Below are positions 39,109-46,810 of a DNA stretch of 59,828 nucleotides, one piece after another. The stretch covers positions 1 to 59,828 of the forward strand of contig NZ_PSLQ01000013.1 in NCBI RefSeq assembly GCF_040289685.1, given 5' to 3'. The notes under the pieces are model-generated. The model was not told the origin of the DNA and did not search any database. It saw only the letters and a list, made by a program, of their open reading frames with translations. The position numbers and the translations under genes were made by a program. Within the stretch, counting starts at the first letter, position 1. Each line of letters begins with the position of its first letter. The DNA comes from Pyrinomonas sp040289685 (GTDB taxonomy: Bacteria; Acidobacteriota; Blastocatellia; Pyrinomonadales; Pyrinomonadaceae).

Positions 39109-39144
39109 TCAACGCTTTCAAGTCGGGCTGGCTTGATGCCGACT

Positions 39145-39174
39145 CGTTGCGGTTCAAGCCGGCCCTCTTCGCCA
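39145..39174 (+). pseudogene. Decayed tRNA-Ser 3' fragment
   Basis: The stretch aligns with the T-arm and acceptor end of the two tRNA-Ser genes just upstream: TTGCGGTTCAAGCCGGCC against GTGGGTTCGAATCCCACC, then CTCTTCGCCA against CTCTCCGCCA. No 5' half is present. It is a remnant of a third copy or of a duplication. Confidence 0.6.
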
Positions 39175-39296
39175 TTAACCCGCAAAAGGTTCTCGCGCGA
39201 CATTGAAAATCCAAGCTGTGGCGCGCTCTGAACGGGCTTCTTGGCGCAAACGGCAGAGCGCGCCCCGCGCCGAGCCGACTTTTGATGAATCGGAGT

Positions 39297-39325
39297 TTGA
39301 CAAACCTTCCGCTTGCTGAAAGAAT
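39297..39325 (+). promoter_or_regulatory. Possible promoter of SRP RNA
   Basis: TTGACA (39297-39302), a 17-nt spacer, and AAGAAT (39320-39325) preceded by TGA, an extended -10. It would start about 55 nt before the SRP RNA 5' end, so 5' processing would be needed. Confidence 0.45.
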
Positions 39326-39385
39326 CTACCAGTCACGTGCCGAAAAAGAGAGTTCGAAAGTTCGGCGCGATCTCTTTCGACTTAT

Positions 39386-39490
39386 CAGGCTCCGGGCTCC
39401 GCACAACGCGGCGCCGGTGAACCCCGCCAGGCCGGGAACGGAGCAACGGTAGCCGCGCGACGCGTGTGTTGCGGGTCGGTCCGGAGCCTG
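39386..39490 (+). ncRNA. ffs: Signal recognition particle RNA, small bacterial type (4.5S)
   Basis: About 105 nt. A perfect 10-bp closing stem (CAGGCTCCGG with CCGGAGCCTG) encloses the SRP domain IV: GCCAGG, a CCG-GGAA-CGG tetraloop stem, then AGCAAC, the Ffh-binding internal loop. GGTGAACCCC before it is also conserved. It lies just upstream of dnaX, a common arrangement. Confidence 0.93.
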
Positions 39491-39529
39491 TCCACCAGCG
39501 AGAAGGCGCGAGCGAGATCTTCGGAAGAT

Positions 39530-41332
39530 ATGTCCTACCAGTCGATCGCGCGCAAGTGGCGTCCGCAGACCTTTGACGATGTCGTCGGTCAAGAGGCGAT
39601 CACGCGCACGCTGCAAAACGCCATCGCCCATGAGCGCATACATCACGCATATCTTTTCGCCGGTCCACGCGGGACGGGAAAGACGACCACCGCGCGCCTG
39701 TTCGCCAAAGCGCTCAACTGTCAGCGAAGCGACGGTCCGACGACGAAGCCCTGCGCAACCCTCGACCAAGCGTGCGCTTCGTGTCGTGAGGTGGCCGAAA
39801 GTCGCTCCATCGACGTGCTGGAAATAGACGCCGCGTCCAACACCGGCGTCGATAACGTGCGCGAGGCGATCATCAACACGGTCGCCGTCGCTCCGGCGCG
39901 CGATCGCTACAAGGTCTTCATCATCGATGAGGTGCACATGTTGTCGGGCGCGGCCTTCAACGCGCTCCTGAAGACGCTCGAAGAGCCGCCGCCCCGTGTG
40001 GTCTTCATCATGGCGACCACCGAAAAACAGAAGGTTCCGGCGACCATTCTCTCGCGTTGTCAAGATTTCACGTTTCGCCACATTTCGCTCGCCAAAATGG
40101 TCGAGCGGTTGCGGCTGATCGCTGCAGCCGAAGGGATCGAAGCCGACGCGGGAGCGCTTGTCGAAATCGCGCGCGCTGGACAAGGCTCGATGCGCGACGC
40201 GCTCTCGGCCTTCGATCAAGTGTTGAGCTACTGGAGCGAAGGGAAGCTCACGCCCGAAGCGGTTCGCTTTGCGCTTGGGATTACGGGGAAGGATGTGCTC
40301 ACGCGCACGGTGCGCGGCATCGCGGCAGGTGACGTTGCCGAACTGTTCGCCGTGGTCGAAGAATTGGTCTCGCGCGGGACGGACTTGCGCTCCTTCTGTC
40401 GCGAACTGCTGGGTCACCTGCGCGATCTTCTGGTGGTGCGTGTCGCCGGAGCAGACGCCACGATTATCGAACGGTTGCCCGAAGAGCGGCTCGAACTGGA
40501 AAAAGAAGCGGCGCTCTTTTCGGAATCGGATCTCGTCCGATTCTTTCATAGCCTGACGGAGACTGAACGGCTCCTGCGAGAAAGCGCCCATCCGCGTTAT
40601 CAGCTCGAAATCGGTCTGGTCAAACTCGTCGAAATGGGGCGCGTCGCGCAGTTGGCGCAGGTCATCGAGCGTCTCGAAAAACTCGAAGCCAAGCTTCGTC
40701 AAGGCGTCGTCTCTTCGATGGGCGGCGCAAGCGCTACTTCTGACGCCAAGAGCGGCGTAGGCACCTCGCACGAGCGACCCGTCGAAAGCCACAGCGCGAC
40801 TCGCTCTTCGATCGCGCTCGCGCGTGATGCGACCGGTTCGAGCGTTGCTTCGCGCCCCGCAACTTTGCGCCTTGTGGCGGACAACACAACTGCCGAGGAG
40901 CCGCCCAAGACCGAATCCACAACGAAAGATAATCCCTCACCATCGGCGCAAGACCTCACCGCGGAACTGAAGCGAGCGCTCGAAGCGCGCGCGCGTCCGC
41001 TGCTTGTGGTCGCCATCGAAGGCGCAAGCCGCGTTCAGTTTCAAGGCAATGATCTCTGTTTCGAATTCACCGCTGAAAACAAGCACTTGCGCGACGTCAT
41101 CATGCGTGCTGATCACGTCCGTCTGTTGCGTGAAGTCTGCCATGAACTGACCGGGCGCGAAATGGGAGTGCGCATCGCCGTCGCGGGTGGCGTTTCGCCG
41201 AAAGATGAACGGGAGCGCGAACGCGAACGCTTGCGCGAGTGGGCCGAGAGTCATCCGACGGTGAAGAACGTACTGCGCAAGTTTCGCGGCGAGATCATCG
41301 ACGTGCGCCCCATTGACGAAAAAGAGCACTAA
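39530..41332 (+). CDS. dnaX: DNA polymerase III subunits gamma/tau
   Basis: A 600-aa clamp-loader ATPase. It starts MSYQSIARKWRPQTFDDVVG, with Walker A GPRGTGKTT (45-53), a four-Cys zinc module (ALNC...CATLDQACASC), Walker B FIIDEVHML, sensor-1 FIMATTE and an arginine finger region SRCQDF. Domain III runs to about residue 380, then a Ser/Thr-rich linker and a C-terminal tau-like domain (about 475-600). The ATG at 39530 is fixed by homology. SRP RNA precedes it, but the usual ybaB and recR partners do not follow. Confidence 0.96.
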   Translation: MSYQSIARKWRPQTFDDVVGQEAITRTLQNAIAHERIHHAYLFAGPRGTGKTTTARLFAKALNCQRSDGPTTKPCATLDQACASCREVAESRSIDVLEIDAASNTGVDNVREAIINTVAVAPARDRYKVFIIDEVHMLSGAAFNALLKTLEEPPPRVVFIMATTEKQKVPATILSRCQDFTFRHISLAKMVERLRLIAAAEGIEADAGALVEIARAGQGSMRDALSAFDQVLSYWSEGKLTPEAVRFALGITGKDVLTRTVRGIAAGDVAELFAVVEELVSRGTDLRSFCRELLGHLRDLLVVRVAGADATIIERLPEERLELEKEAALFSESDLVRFFHSLTETERLLRESAHPRYQLEIGLVKLVEMGRVAQLAQVIERLEKLEAKLRQGVVSSMGGASATSDAKSGVGTSHERPVESHSATRSSIALARDATGSSVASRPATLRLVADNTTAEEPPKTESTTKDNPSPSAQDLTAELKRALEARARPLLVVAIEGASRVQFQGNDLCFEFTAENKHLRDVIMRADHVRLLREVCHELTGREMGVRIAVAGGVSPKDERERERERLREWAESHPTVKNVLRKFRGEIIDVRPIDEKEH

Positions 41333-41632
41333 AGCGCTGACCATTTTCGTCCGATCGCCTTGTTTACGTCCTCTGCCGAATCTCAGCTTCAAATTAAGCG
41401 CAGTTAGTCCACCGTTTCGTTCAGTTACCTCGATCATGCGCGCGCGGTGCGGGCAACCCCGAATGCAGAGGTTTCGTCGGCAAGCGGCCAGAGTCAACTC
41501 GTTCTCTTTCGTTGTGCGCCGGAAGCTCCTTCTAGCGCTACTTGCGTGCGTGCCCCCGCGCGCCGGAAGCGCGTGCACTACCGAACCTGCAGCGCGCATC
41601 AAACGTATAGTCAGAACAGGAGGTAGTCTGAA
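41333..41632. other. Gap between dnaX and the TM2-type gene
   Basis: 300 bp. A frame crosses it but does not resemble a protein. Apart from AGGAGG just before 41633, no promoter or hairpin is convincing. Confidence 0.4.
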
Positions 41633-41839
41633 ATGCGTGATCCAGCGCTAGCGGGCATTTTGAGTTTGCTCATTCCAGGCGTCGGCCAGATATACAACGG
41701 TCGAATCTTAGCGGGCATCCTCTGGTTGATCATCACGCCCGGCTTTTGGCTCGGAACGGGCGGCTTTCTCGGTTGGATTTGCCACCTCGTCTCGGCTTAT
41801 ACAGCGTACAAGTACGCGCGCGAACATCCCGTACGCTAG
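41633..41839 (+). CDS. Small TM2-like membrane protein
   Basis: A 68-aa protein with the TM2/DUF5683-like pattern: AGILSLLIPGVGQIYNGRIL, then a second helix (AGILWLIITPGFWLGTGG) and a final short helix. The PGVGQIYNG turn is typical. Such proteins are small inner-membrane proteins of unknown role. AGGAGG lies 8 nt before the ATG. Its stop TAG and the stop of the convergent phosphoesterase gene share the same CTAG tetramer. Confidence 0.85.
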   Translation: MRDPALAGILSLLIPGVGQIYNGRILAGILWLIITPGFWLGTGGFLGWICHLVSAYTAYKYAREHPVR

Positions 41840-42696
41840 CGGCGCAGCACGATGACGGAGATTTCAGGACGCACGCCGAAACGTATGGGCAGGCCAATCA
41901 TGCCGGTGCCGCGCGAGACATACATCTTGCTGCGGTTGCGCTCGTACAAGCCGCTGATGAACCTAAATTCCGGGATGAAACGGGCTGGAGCGCCAAGCAG
42001 CGGCAGGCTACTATGCAGATCGGNNNNNNNNNNCAGTGGCAGGCTGATCTGCCCGCCATGAGTGTGACCGCTCAAAATGAGCGAGACCCCTTCCGTCTCC
42101 GGCATGGCGAAGACGCGCGGCTGATGCGAAAGCAGAATGATTGGGCGCTTGCGGTCTGTGCCCTTGAAGGCGCGTTTCCAATCGGTCGCGCCCCACGACC
42201 AATCATCGATGCCGACGAGTTGAAGCTCTTCTGCGCCGCGTCGAAGCCGCGTGTTGGCGTTGCCAAGCACGTTGATCTTCGCGCGCGCGAGCGCCCGCGC
42301 CGTCAGCTCCGGGTCGGTATAATGGTCGTGATTGCCGAGCACAGCCCAAACGCCCGCTGGCGCCATAAGTTCGCTCAGGACCTCCGCGCATGGTTCGATG
42401 TAGCGGCGACGCGCGGTGGTGTAATCCCCTGTCAGCACGATCAAGTCGCCCGCTGCTCGATTGGCCAACCCGACGACACGACGCACTTCTTCGAGCGGCA
42501 CGAGCCGACTATGGTGCACGTCGGTGATCTGCACGATGCGAAACCCATCGAAGCTGTCGGGAAGTCCCTCGATGGCGATCTCAGTCTGCGTCACTTCGTA
42601 GGCGAAAGGCTCGATGAATTGCGCGTAAGCGGAAGAAGCAGCGAGGCCAGCCAGCGCTGCCGTCGTCAAGCCTTTGAGGAAATCTCGTCGCTGCAT
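41836..42696 (-). CDS. Tat-exported metallophosphoesterase (contains a 10-N assembly gap)
   Basis: About 286 codons. A twin-arginine signal (MQRRDFLKGLTTAALAGLAA) leads into a calcineurin-like phosphoesterase: QITDVHHS (normally DxH), GDYT, LGNHDHY, LSHQP and SGHTHGGQ, which together bind two metal ions. The family (YaeI/UDP-2,3-diacylglucosamine hydrolase-like) cuts phosphodiesters outside the cytoplasm. Ten N (42024-42033) lie just after the GHTHGGQISLPL segment; the frame and family homology continue afterwards, so this is an assembly gap of uncertain length, not a frameshift. The start at 42696 is set by the Tat signal. Confidence 0.9.
   Translation of the reverse strand: MQRRDFLKGLTTAALAGLAASSAYAQFIEPFAYEVTQTEIAIEGLPDSFDGFRIVQITDVHHSRLVPLEEVRRVVGLANRAAGDLIVLTGDYTTARRRYIEPCAEVLSELMAPAGVWAVLGNHDHYTDPELTARALARAKINVLGNANTRLRRGAEELQLVGIDDWSWGATDWKRAFKGTDRKRPIILLSHQPRVFAMPETEGVSLILSGHTHGGQISLPLXXXXDLHSSLPLLGAPARFIPEFRFISGLYERNRSKMYVSRGTGMIGLPIRFGVRPEISVIVLRR
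42024..42033. other. Assembly gap (10 N)
   Basis: Run of ten N inside the metallophosphoesterase gene. The true length is unknown. Confidence 0.99.
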
Positions 42697-42901
42697 GGCT
42701 CGGTTCCGCTGCCCCTCTCCCCAGCGCGATTTTATCATTCGCCTAAAACTTGCCGATAGCAGCGAAAACGAGAAAAGCGTATTAGCCGCGCTTTGCGTGT
42801 TGCGAGCGCGCGGCTCCAAACAAAATTCAAAGCGGAAGGTTGGTCGTGAAAAGCGGGGAAAAAGCCTCGGCTTCAAAGCGATTCCAAAGGCGGGTGAAAG
42901 G

Positions 42902-42938
42902 GCGCGCGCCTTGACAATCGGCGCGCGCAAATTAAAAT
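42902..42938 (+). promoter_or_regulatory. tRNA-Ser(GCU) promoter inside a GC-rich inverted repeat
   Basis: TTGACA (42911-42916), a 16-nt spacer and TAAAAT (42933-42938). GCGCGCGCC just before the -35 and GGCGCGCGC after it form a 9-bp inverted repeat with the TTGACAATC in the loop. Confidence 0.7.
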
Positions 42939-42968
42939 AGCTCCTTGCCCTTCGATTTCGAGGGTCGC

Positions 42969-43059
42969 GGAGGTGTGGCCGAGAGGCTTAAGGCGGCGGT
43001 TTGCTAAACCGTTAAGGGTCAAAAGCCCTTCGCAGGTTCGAATCCTGCCACCTCCGCCA
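42969..43059 (+). tRNA. tRNA-Ser(GCT)
   Basis: Acceptor GGAGGTG pairs with CACCTCC, and CCA is encoded. Anticodon arm CGGT-TTGCTAA-ACCG, anticodon GCT. Long variable arm AAGGG-TCAAAAG-CCCTT, T-arm GCAGG-TTCGAAT-CCTGC. It has its own promoter 31 nt upstream. Confidence 0.97.
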
Positions 43060-43131
43060 GAAGGTTTCCGAAGTGGGCTGCTCCATCGTCGGGCGGCCCA
43101 GTTTCGTTTCCGCCCGTTTTGCTCGTGAAGC

Positions 43132-43743
43132 ATGACCGTCTTCGCTGTGTCAGTGTGGAGCGAAGCGATCTGGCGCGACATGTTCCATCTCGCGCTGCCG
43201 GTCGCCGAGAAGGTCTTACGCCCCGTTATCGTTTACCTCTCCCTCGTCATCTTCTTGCGCATCTTCGGGAAACGCGAGCTGGCGCAACTAAATCCGTTCG
43301 ACCTCGTCGTCTTGCTCTCGCTCTCGAACACGGTGCAGAACGCCATCATCGGCGATGACACCTCCGTGACGGGCGGCATCATCGGCGCCTTCTCGCTTCT
43401 CGGAATTAACTATTTAGTCGTGCGACTCGTCTTCAAACATCGCCGTTTGGACCAGTTGCTCGAAGGCGAGCCGACCGTGTTGATCGAAAACGGGCGCGTG
43501 GTCCCCGAAGGGCTGGCCAAGGAGTTGATGACCGAATCGGAGCTGTTGGCCGTGGCGCATCGGCAAGGCTTCGCCAGCCTCGACGAGATCGAACGTTGCG
43601 TTTTGGAGCCAGGGGGCACATTCTTCATCAAGGGGAAAGAGCCGCGCTTGGTCGAAAGGCAACACGCGGAACTGCTCGAACGCTTCGACCGACTGGAACG
43701 GAAGCTAGATGAGTTAGAGCGCAGACTAAGTCCGAAGGTTTGA
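43132..43743 (+). CDS. DUF421 membrane protein (YetF family)
   Basis: A 203-aa protein. Three transmembrane helices (VLRPVIVYLSLVIFLRIFG, the FDLVVLLSLSNTVQNAI region, IIGAFSLLGINYLVVRLVF) precede a soluble DUF421 domain (GEPTVLIENGRVVPEGLAKE, FASLDEIERCVLEPGGTFFI) and a C-terminal coiled coil. GKRELAQLNPFDLVVLLSL is the family signature. Function unknown; related proteins are linked to stress and spore membranes. The ribosome site is weak. Confidence 0.88.
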   Translation: MTVFAVSVWSEAIWRDMFHLALPVAEKVLRPVIVYLSLVIFLRIFGKRELAQLNPFDLVVLLSLSNTVQNAIIGDDTSVTGGIIGAFSLLGINYLVVRLVFKHRRLDQLLEGEPTVLIENGRVVPEGLAKELMTESELLAVAHRQGFASLDEIERCVLEPGGTFFIKGKEPRLVERQHAELLERFDRLERKLDELERRLSPKV

Positions 43744-44027
43744 GTACGGGTTCAGTCTTTCAAAGCGCCACCTCTATCGCATCGAACGCACTAAAAGAGG
43801 GCGCATCTTACGCGAGTAATAGCTTGAGAGAGAAAGCTTTCGGGTCGATTCGGCATGATGCTGGCCATATGCTTTCTCATCGCCGATGTGGTAGCTTCCG
43901 TCTGATCGCCTGATCTATTTAAAATCAAGCGATCCGGCGTTGAACGGAAGGTCACGCGGCAGGATCTCGCATTTTGTGAGCCGCTACCGAGAGTATTAAT
44001 CGAAAGTTAAATGGAAGGTTTAAGAAG

Positions 44028-45524
44028 ATGAGTGTGAGGGTACGTTTCGCTCCTTCTCCAACCGGATATTTGCACATCGGCGCAGCGCGCACGGCGCTTT
44101 ACAACTGGCTCTTTGCGCGCAAGCAAGGCGGGAAGTTCTTGTTGCGCATTGAGGACACCGATCTGCAACGCTCGACCGAAGAATCGACGCGTTCGATCTT
44201 CGAGGGGCTTGCTTGGCTCGGTCTGGATTACGATGAGGAGGTCGTGTTTCAATCGGCGAATGCGGAAAAGCATCGCGCTGTTGCGCATCGTCTTCTCGAA
44301 GAAGGAAAAGCCTACCGCGATTTCACGCCGCGCGAAGAGCGGTCGGAGGCGAACGTCAAGCAAGAGATCGCCGCGCGTGCGCGTCGTGCGGCGGCGGGGG
44401 GCGAAACCCAGACCAACCCATACCGCGATCTTCCGCGCGAAGAATCGGACCGTCGCGCGGCGGCGGGCGAGCCGTTCGCCATTCGTCTGAAGGTGCCGCG
44501 CGAAGGGATTTCGGAGTTTCATGACATCGTCTATGGCAAGCAGGAGCGCGACTACGCCGAGATCGAAGATCTCGTCCTTGTCCGCTCCGACGGCCATCCG
44601 CTCTACAACCTCTCGGTCGTGTGCGACGACATCGAAATGGGCATCACGCACGTCATACGCGGACAGGATCACCTGACCAACACGCACAAGCAGATTTTGA
44701 TCTATCGCGCGCTCGGCGCGCCCGTGCCGCAATTCGCCCATTTGCCGCTGATCTTGGCGCCGAACAAGGCGAAACTATCGAAGCGCAAACACGGCGAAGT
44801 CGTTTCGTTGACGACCTATCGCGATCGGGGTTTCCTTCCGGCGGCGTTTCGCAACTTCCTCGCGCTGCTCGGTTGGTCGCCCGCCGACGGCAAAGAGATC
44901 ATGACGCTCGACGAGATGATCGAACGCTTTTCGCTCGAAGGCATCCATCGCTCGAACGCGATCTTCAATTTCAACGAACGCGATCCGCGCCAGTGGACCG
45001 ATCCCAAAGCCCTTTGGATGAATGCTGAATACATTCATCGCATGCCGCTCGATGAACTGTTGCCGTTCGTGCGCGCGGAATTGGAGTCTGCGGGCTTGTG
45101 GCGCGCCGAATACCAAGGCGAACGGCGCGAGTGGTTCAGGCGGACGGTTGATTTGATCCGGCAGCGCTTCCACACGCTCAAAGATTTCTCCGGTCAAGGG
45201 CGCGCCTATTTCAGCGACGAATTCTCTTTCGACGAAGCGGCCGTCGAGAAGAACTTGCGACGCGAGCCGCGCCTGAAAGAGCTGCTGCCGAAGCTGGCGC
45301 GTGCGCTCGAAGAGGTCGAACCGTTTACGGCGGAGAACGTCGAACGAGCTTTGCGCGCGTTCGCTGAGGAGGCTGGCGTCAAAGCCGGTTTGTTGATCAA
45401 CGCGGCGCGCACGGCGCTGACCGGGCAAGCGGTCGGCCCTTCGATGTTCGACGTTTTCGAGGCGCTGGGGCGCGAGCGTTCGGTCCGACGCTTGCGCGCG
45501 GCGGCTGATCTGATCAGCCCTTGA
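44028..45524 (+). CDS. gltX: Glutamyl-tRNA synthetase
   Basis: A 498-aa class I synthetase that charges tRNA-Glu. HIGH-type motif HIGA (16-19) in RFAPSPTGYLHIGAARTALY and the KMSKS-type motif KLSKRKH (248 on) are present, with LRIEDTDLQRS and VIRGQDHLTNTHKQ in the catalytic core and a C-terminal anticodon-binding helical domain (PFTAENVERALRAFAEEAGV, TALTGQAVGPSMFD). Length is normal for a bacterial non-zinc type. No T-box or other leader element was seen in the 284-nt upstream gap. Confidence 0.97.
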   Translation: MSVRVRFAPSPTGYLHIGAARTALYNWLFARKQGGKFLLRIEDTDLQRSTEESTRSIFEGLAWLGLDYDEEVVFQSANAEKHRAVAHRLLEEGKAYRDFTPREERSEANVKQEIAARARRAAAGGETQTNPYRDLPREESDRRAAAGEPFAIRLKVPREGISEFHDIVYGKQERDYAEIEDLVLVRSDGHPLYNLSVVCDDIEMGITHVIRGQDHLTNTHKQILIYRALGAPVPQFAHLPLILAPNKAKLSKRKHGEVVSLTTYRDRGFLPAAFRNFLALLGWSPADGKEIMTLDEMIERFSLEGIHRSNAIFNFNERDPRQWTDPKALWMNAEYIHRMPLDELLPFVRAELESAGLWRAEYQGERREWFRRTVDLIRQRFHTLKDFSGQGRAYFSDEFSFDEAAVEKNLRREPRLKELLPKLARALEEVEPFTAENVERALRAFAEEAGVKAGLLINAARTALTGQAVGPSMFDVFEALGRERSVRRLRAAADLISP

Positions 45525-45591
45525 GCTGCGACGCGAGATCGCATCCTTGGTCTTCTGACAAATTCTCATCTGGGGGAGGTATGATTTGGCC

Positions 45592-46269
45592 ATGACGTTC
45601 GCTGGGGTTTTTCATCGCGCCATGCCCTCGAAATTCCAAAGCGGATTGAACATCTCTTTCGCTTTCATCATCAGCTTCTTCTTTGCGCCCGCGGTTTGCG
45701 GACAACAGGCAGGCGCCCCGCAGCCCACGGCGCCGATGTCAAGCGCTTCGAAACGGGCGCAAACTGGTCCCGCTCGACAGAGCCGAACGCGAGCCGGACA
45801 GGCAAGCGCGCGCGCCTCTGATTCGGGAGAGCAGGCTGTGCGGGCGGCTTTTGAGAAGCTGCTCGACGGCATCCGCCGCGCTGACGTTGATGAGGTGATG
45901 AGCGTTTATTGGAATTCTCCGCAACTCATCATCTTCAACAACAACGGCACGGTAACCAAAGGCTGGGAGCAGGTGCGCGCCAATCGCGTGAGCCTGTACG
46001 CCGACGTCAAGGACGTAAAGCTCGATGTGCGCGATGTGCGCGTGCACATGCTCGGTTCGAACGCGGCGCTCGTTACGTGCCTCTGGACGCAAGCGCAAAC
46101 TTTCCGCGGCACGCCGGAGAGGGCTTCGGGAAGATTGACGCTGGTTTTTCAACGCATCGGCAGCGAATGGAAAGCGATTCACGCCCACACTTCGCCCGAA
46201 GCGCCTGATCCATCTCGGTTGCTGCCTTCGGAGCGCGGGGCCACAACCGTTCAAAAGCCACAAAGTTGA
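45592..46269 (+). CDS. Secreted NTF2-like (DUF4440/SnoaL) protein
   Basis: A 225-aa protein. A signal peptide (GLNISFAFIISFFFAPAVCG) leads to a Ser/Ala/Arg-rich linker and, from about residue 80, an NTF2-like domain (AVRAAFEKLLDGIRRADVDE, VYWNSPQLIIFNNNGTVTKG, TLVFQRIGSEWKAIHAHTS). Such domains bind small ligands or act as inert scaffolds; the role here is unknown. A GGGAGG about 10 nt upstream supports the ATG at 45592, although a TTG at 45586 is in frame. It follows gltX by 67 nt. Confidence 0.8.
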   Translation: MTFAGVFHRAMPSKFQSGLNISFAFIISFFFAPAVCGQQAGAPQPTAPMSSASKRAQTGPARQSRTRAGQASARASDSGEQAVRAAFEKLLDGIRRADVDEVMSVYWNSPQLIIFNNNGTVTKGWEQVRANRVSLYADVKDVKLDVRDVRVHMLGSNAALVTCLWTQAQTFRGTPERASGRLTLVFQRIGSEWKAIHAHTSPEAPDPSRLLPSERGATTVQKPQS

Positions 46270-46810
46270 CCGGCTCGTCGGCGTCTCGCCAAACGCGCGC
46301 AGCCAAGCGCGTCGCAGCGTTCAAAGGCTAAAATGCTGACGAGATAGCCAGCATCCGCTCTTCTGATCTGAAGACCTTTCATGCGCTGTCCGATCTTGTG
46401 CCCTCGGGCGCGTTTGGCTCTCTTGTAAACGCGCTGCTCGATCTCGGACCGACCGCCCGCGCTCAAATCTTTGATCCAAAGCGTTCGCGGATGCGCTCTT
46501 TAAATTTGGTCACATTGCCCGATTGATGCACGGGCATTCAAAAGGCATCCAAATTTTTGGATGAAAATCCGAATTTTTGGAGAAAATTTCGTTCCGCGTC
46601 TCGCAACCGACTCTCTAAGTCTTTGTTGTTCTAAGGTTTCCGTTATCGCGGGGAGAGAGGCATGCGATTTGCATATAAACAATCGGGACCTCTGCAAGCT
46701 TCATCTAGCAATTATCGGTTTTCGCTGTTTTTGCTGGCTTCATGATAGCTCTTTGAATCTTGAAGCTTTAAATCGAGATCAAGATATGCAAGATATGGAG
46801 GATGCCCAAG
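46270..46810. other. AT-rich upstream region of receptor 3
   Basis: About 540 bp, much more AT-rich than the rest of the window between about 46500 and 46800. It holds the tandem palindromic element at 46546-46582, a TATAAA at 46674-46679, a repeated AAGATATG at the 3' end, and GGAGG (46797-46801). No (T/G)T(A/C)A 11-bp run is present. Confidence 0.5.
46546..46582 (+). promoter_or_regulatory. Tandem palindromic operator-like element upstream of receptor 3
   Basis: CATCCAAA-TT-TTTGGATG (46546-46563) is a perfect 8-bp inverted repeat around 2 bp. A degenerate copy, ATCCGAATTTTTGGAG, begins exactly 20 bp after the first ATCC. Two copies on the same helix face suggest a dimeric regulator. Confidence 0.55.

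Noticed and set aside
39326..40792. 488-codon leftward frame
   Set aside because: Crosses SRP RNA and the dnaX ATPase domain in antisense; not a gene.
42024..42033. Possible frameshift in the metallophosphoesterase
   Set aside because: The break is a run of N, and homology continues in frame after it, so it is an assembly gap.
43744..44027. T-box or other leader ahead of gltX
   Set aside because: No T-box sequence or terminator/antiterminator pair was found.
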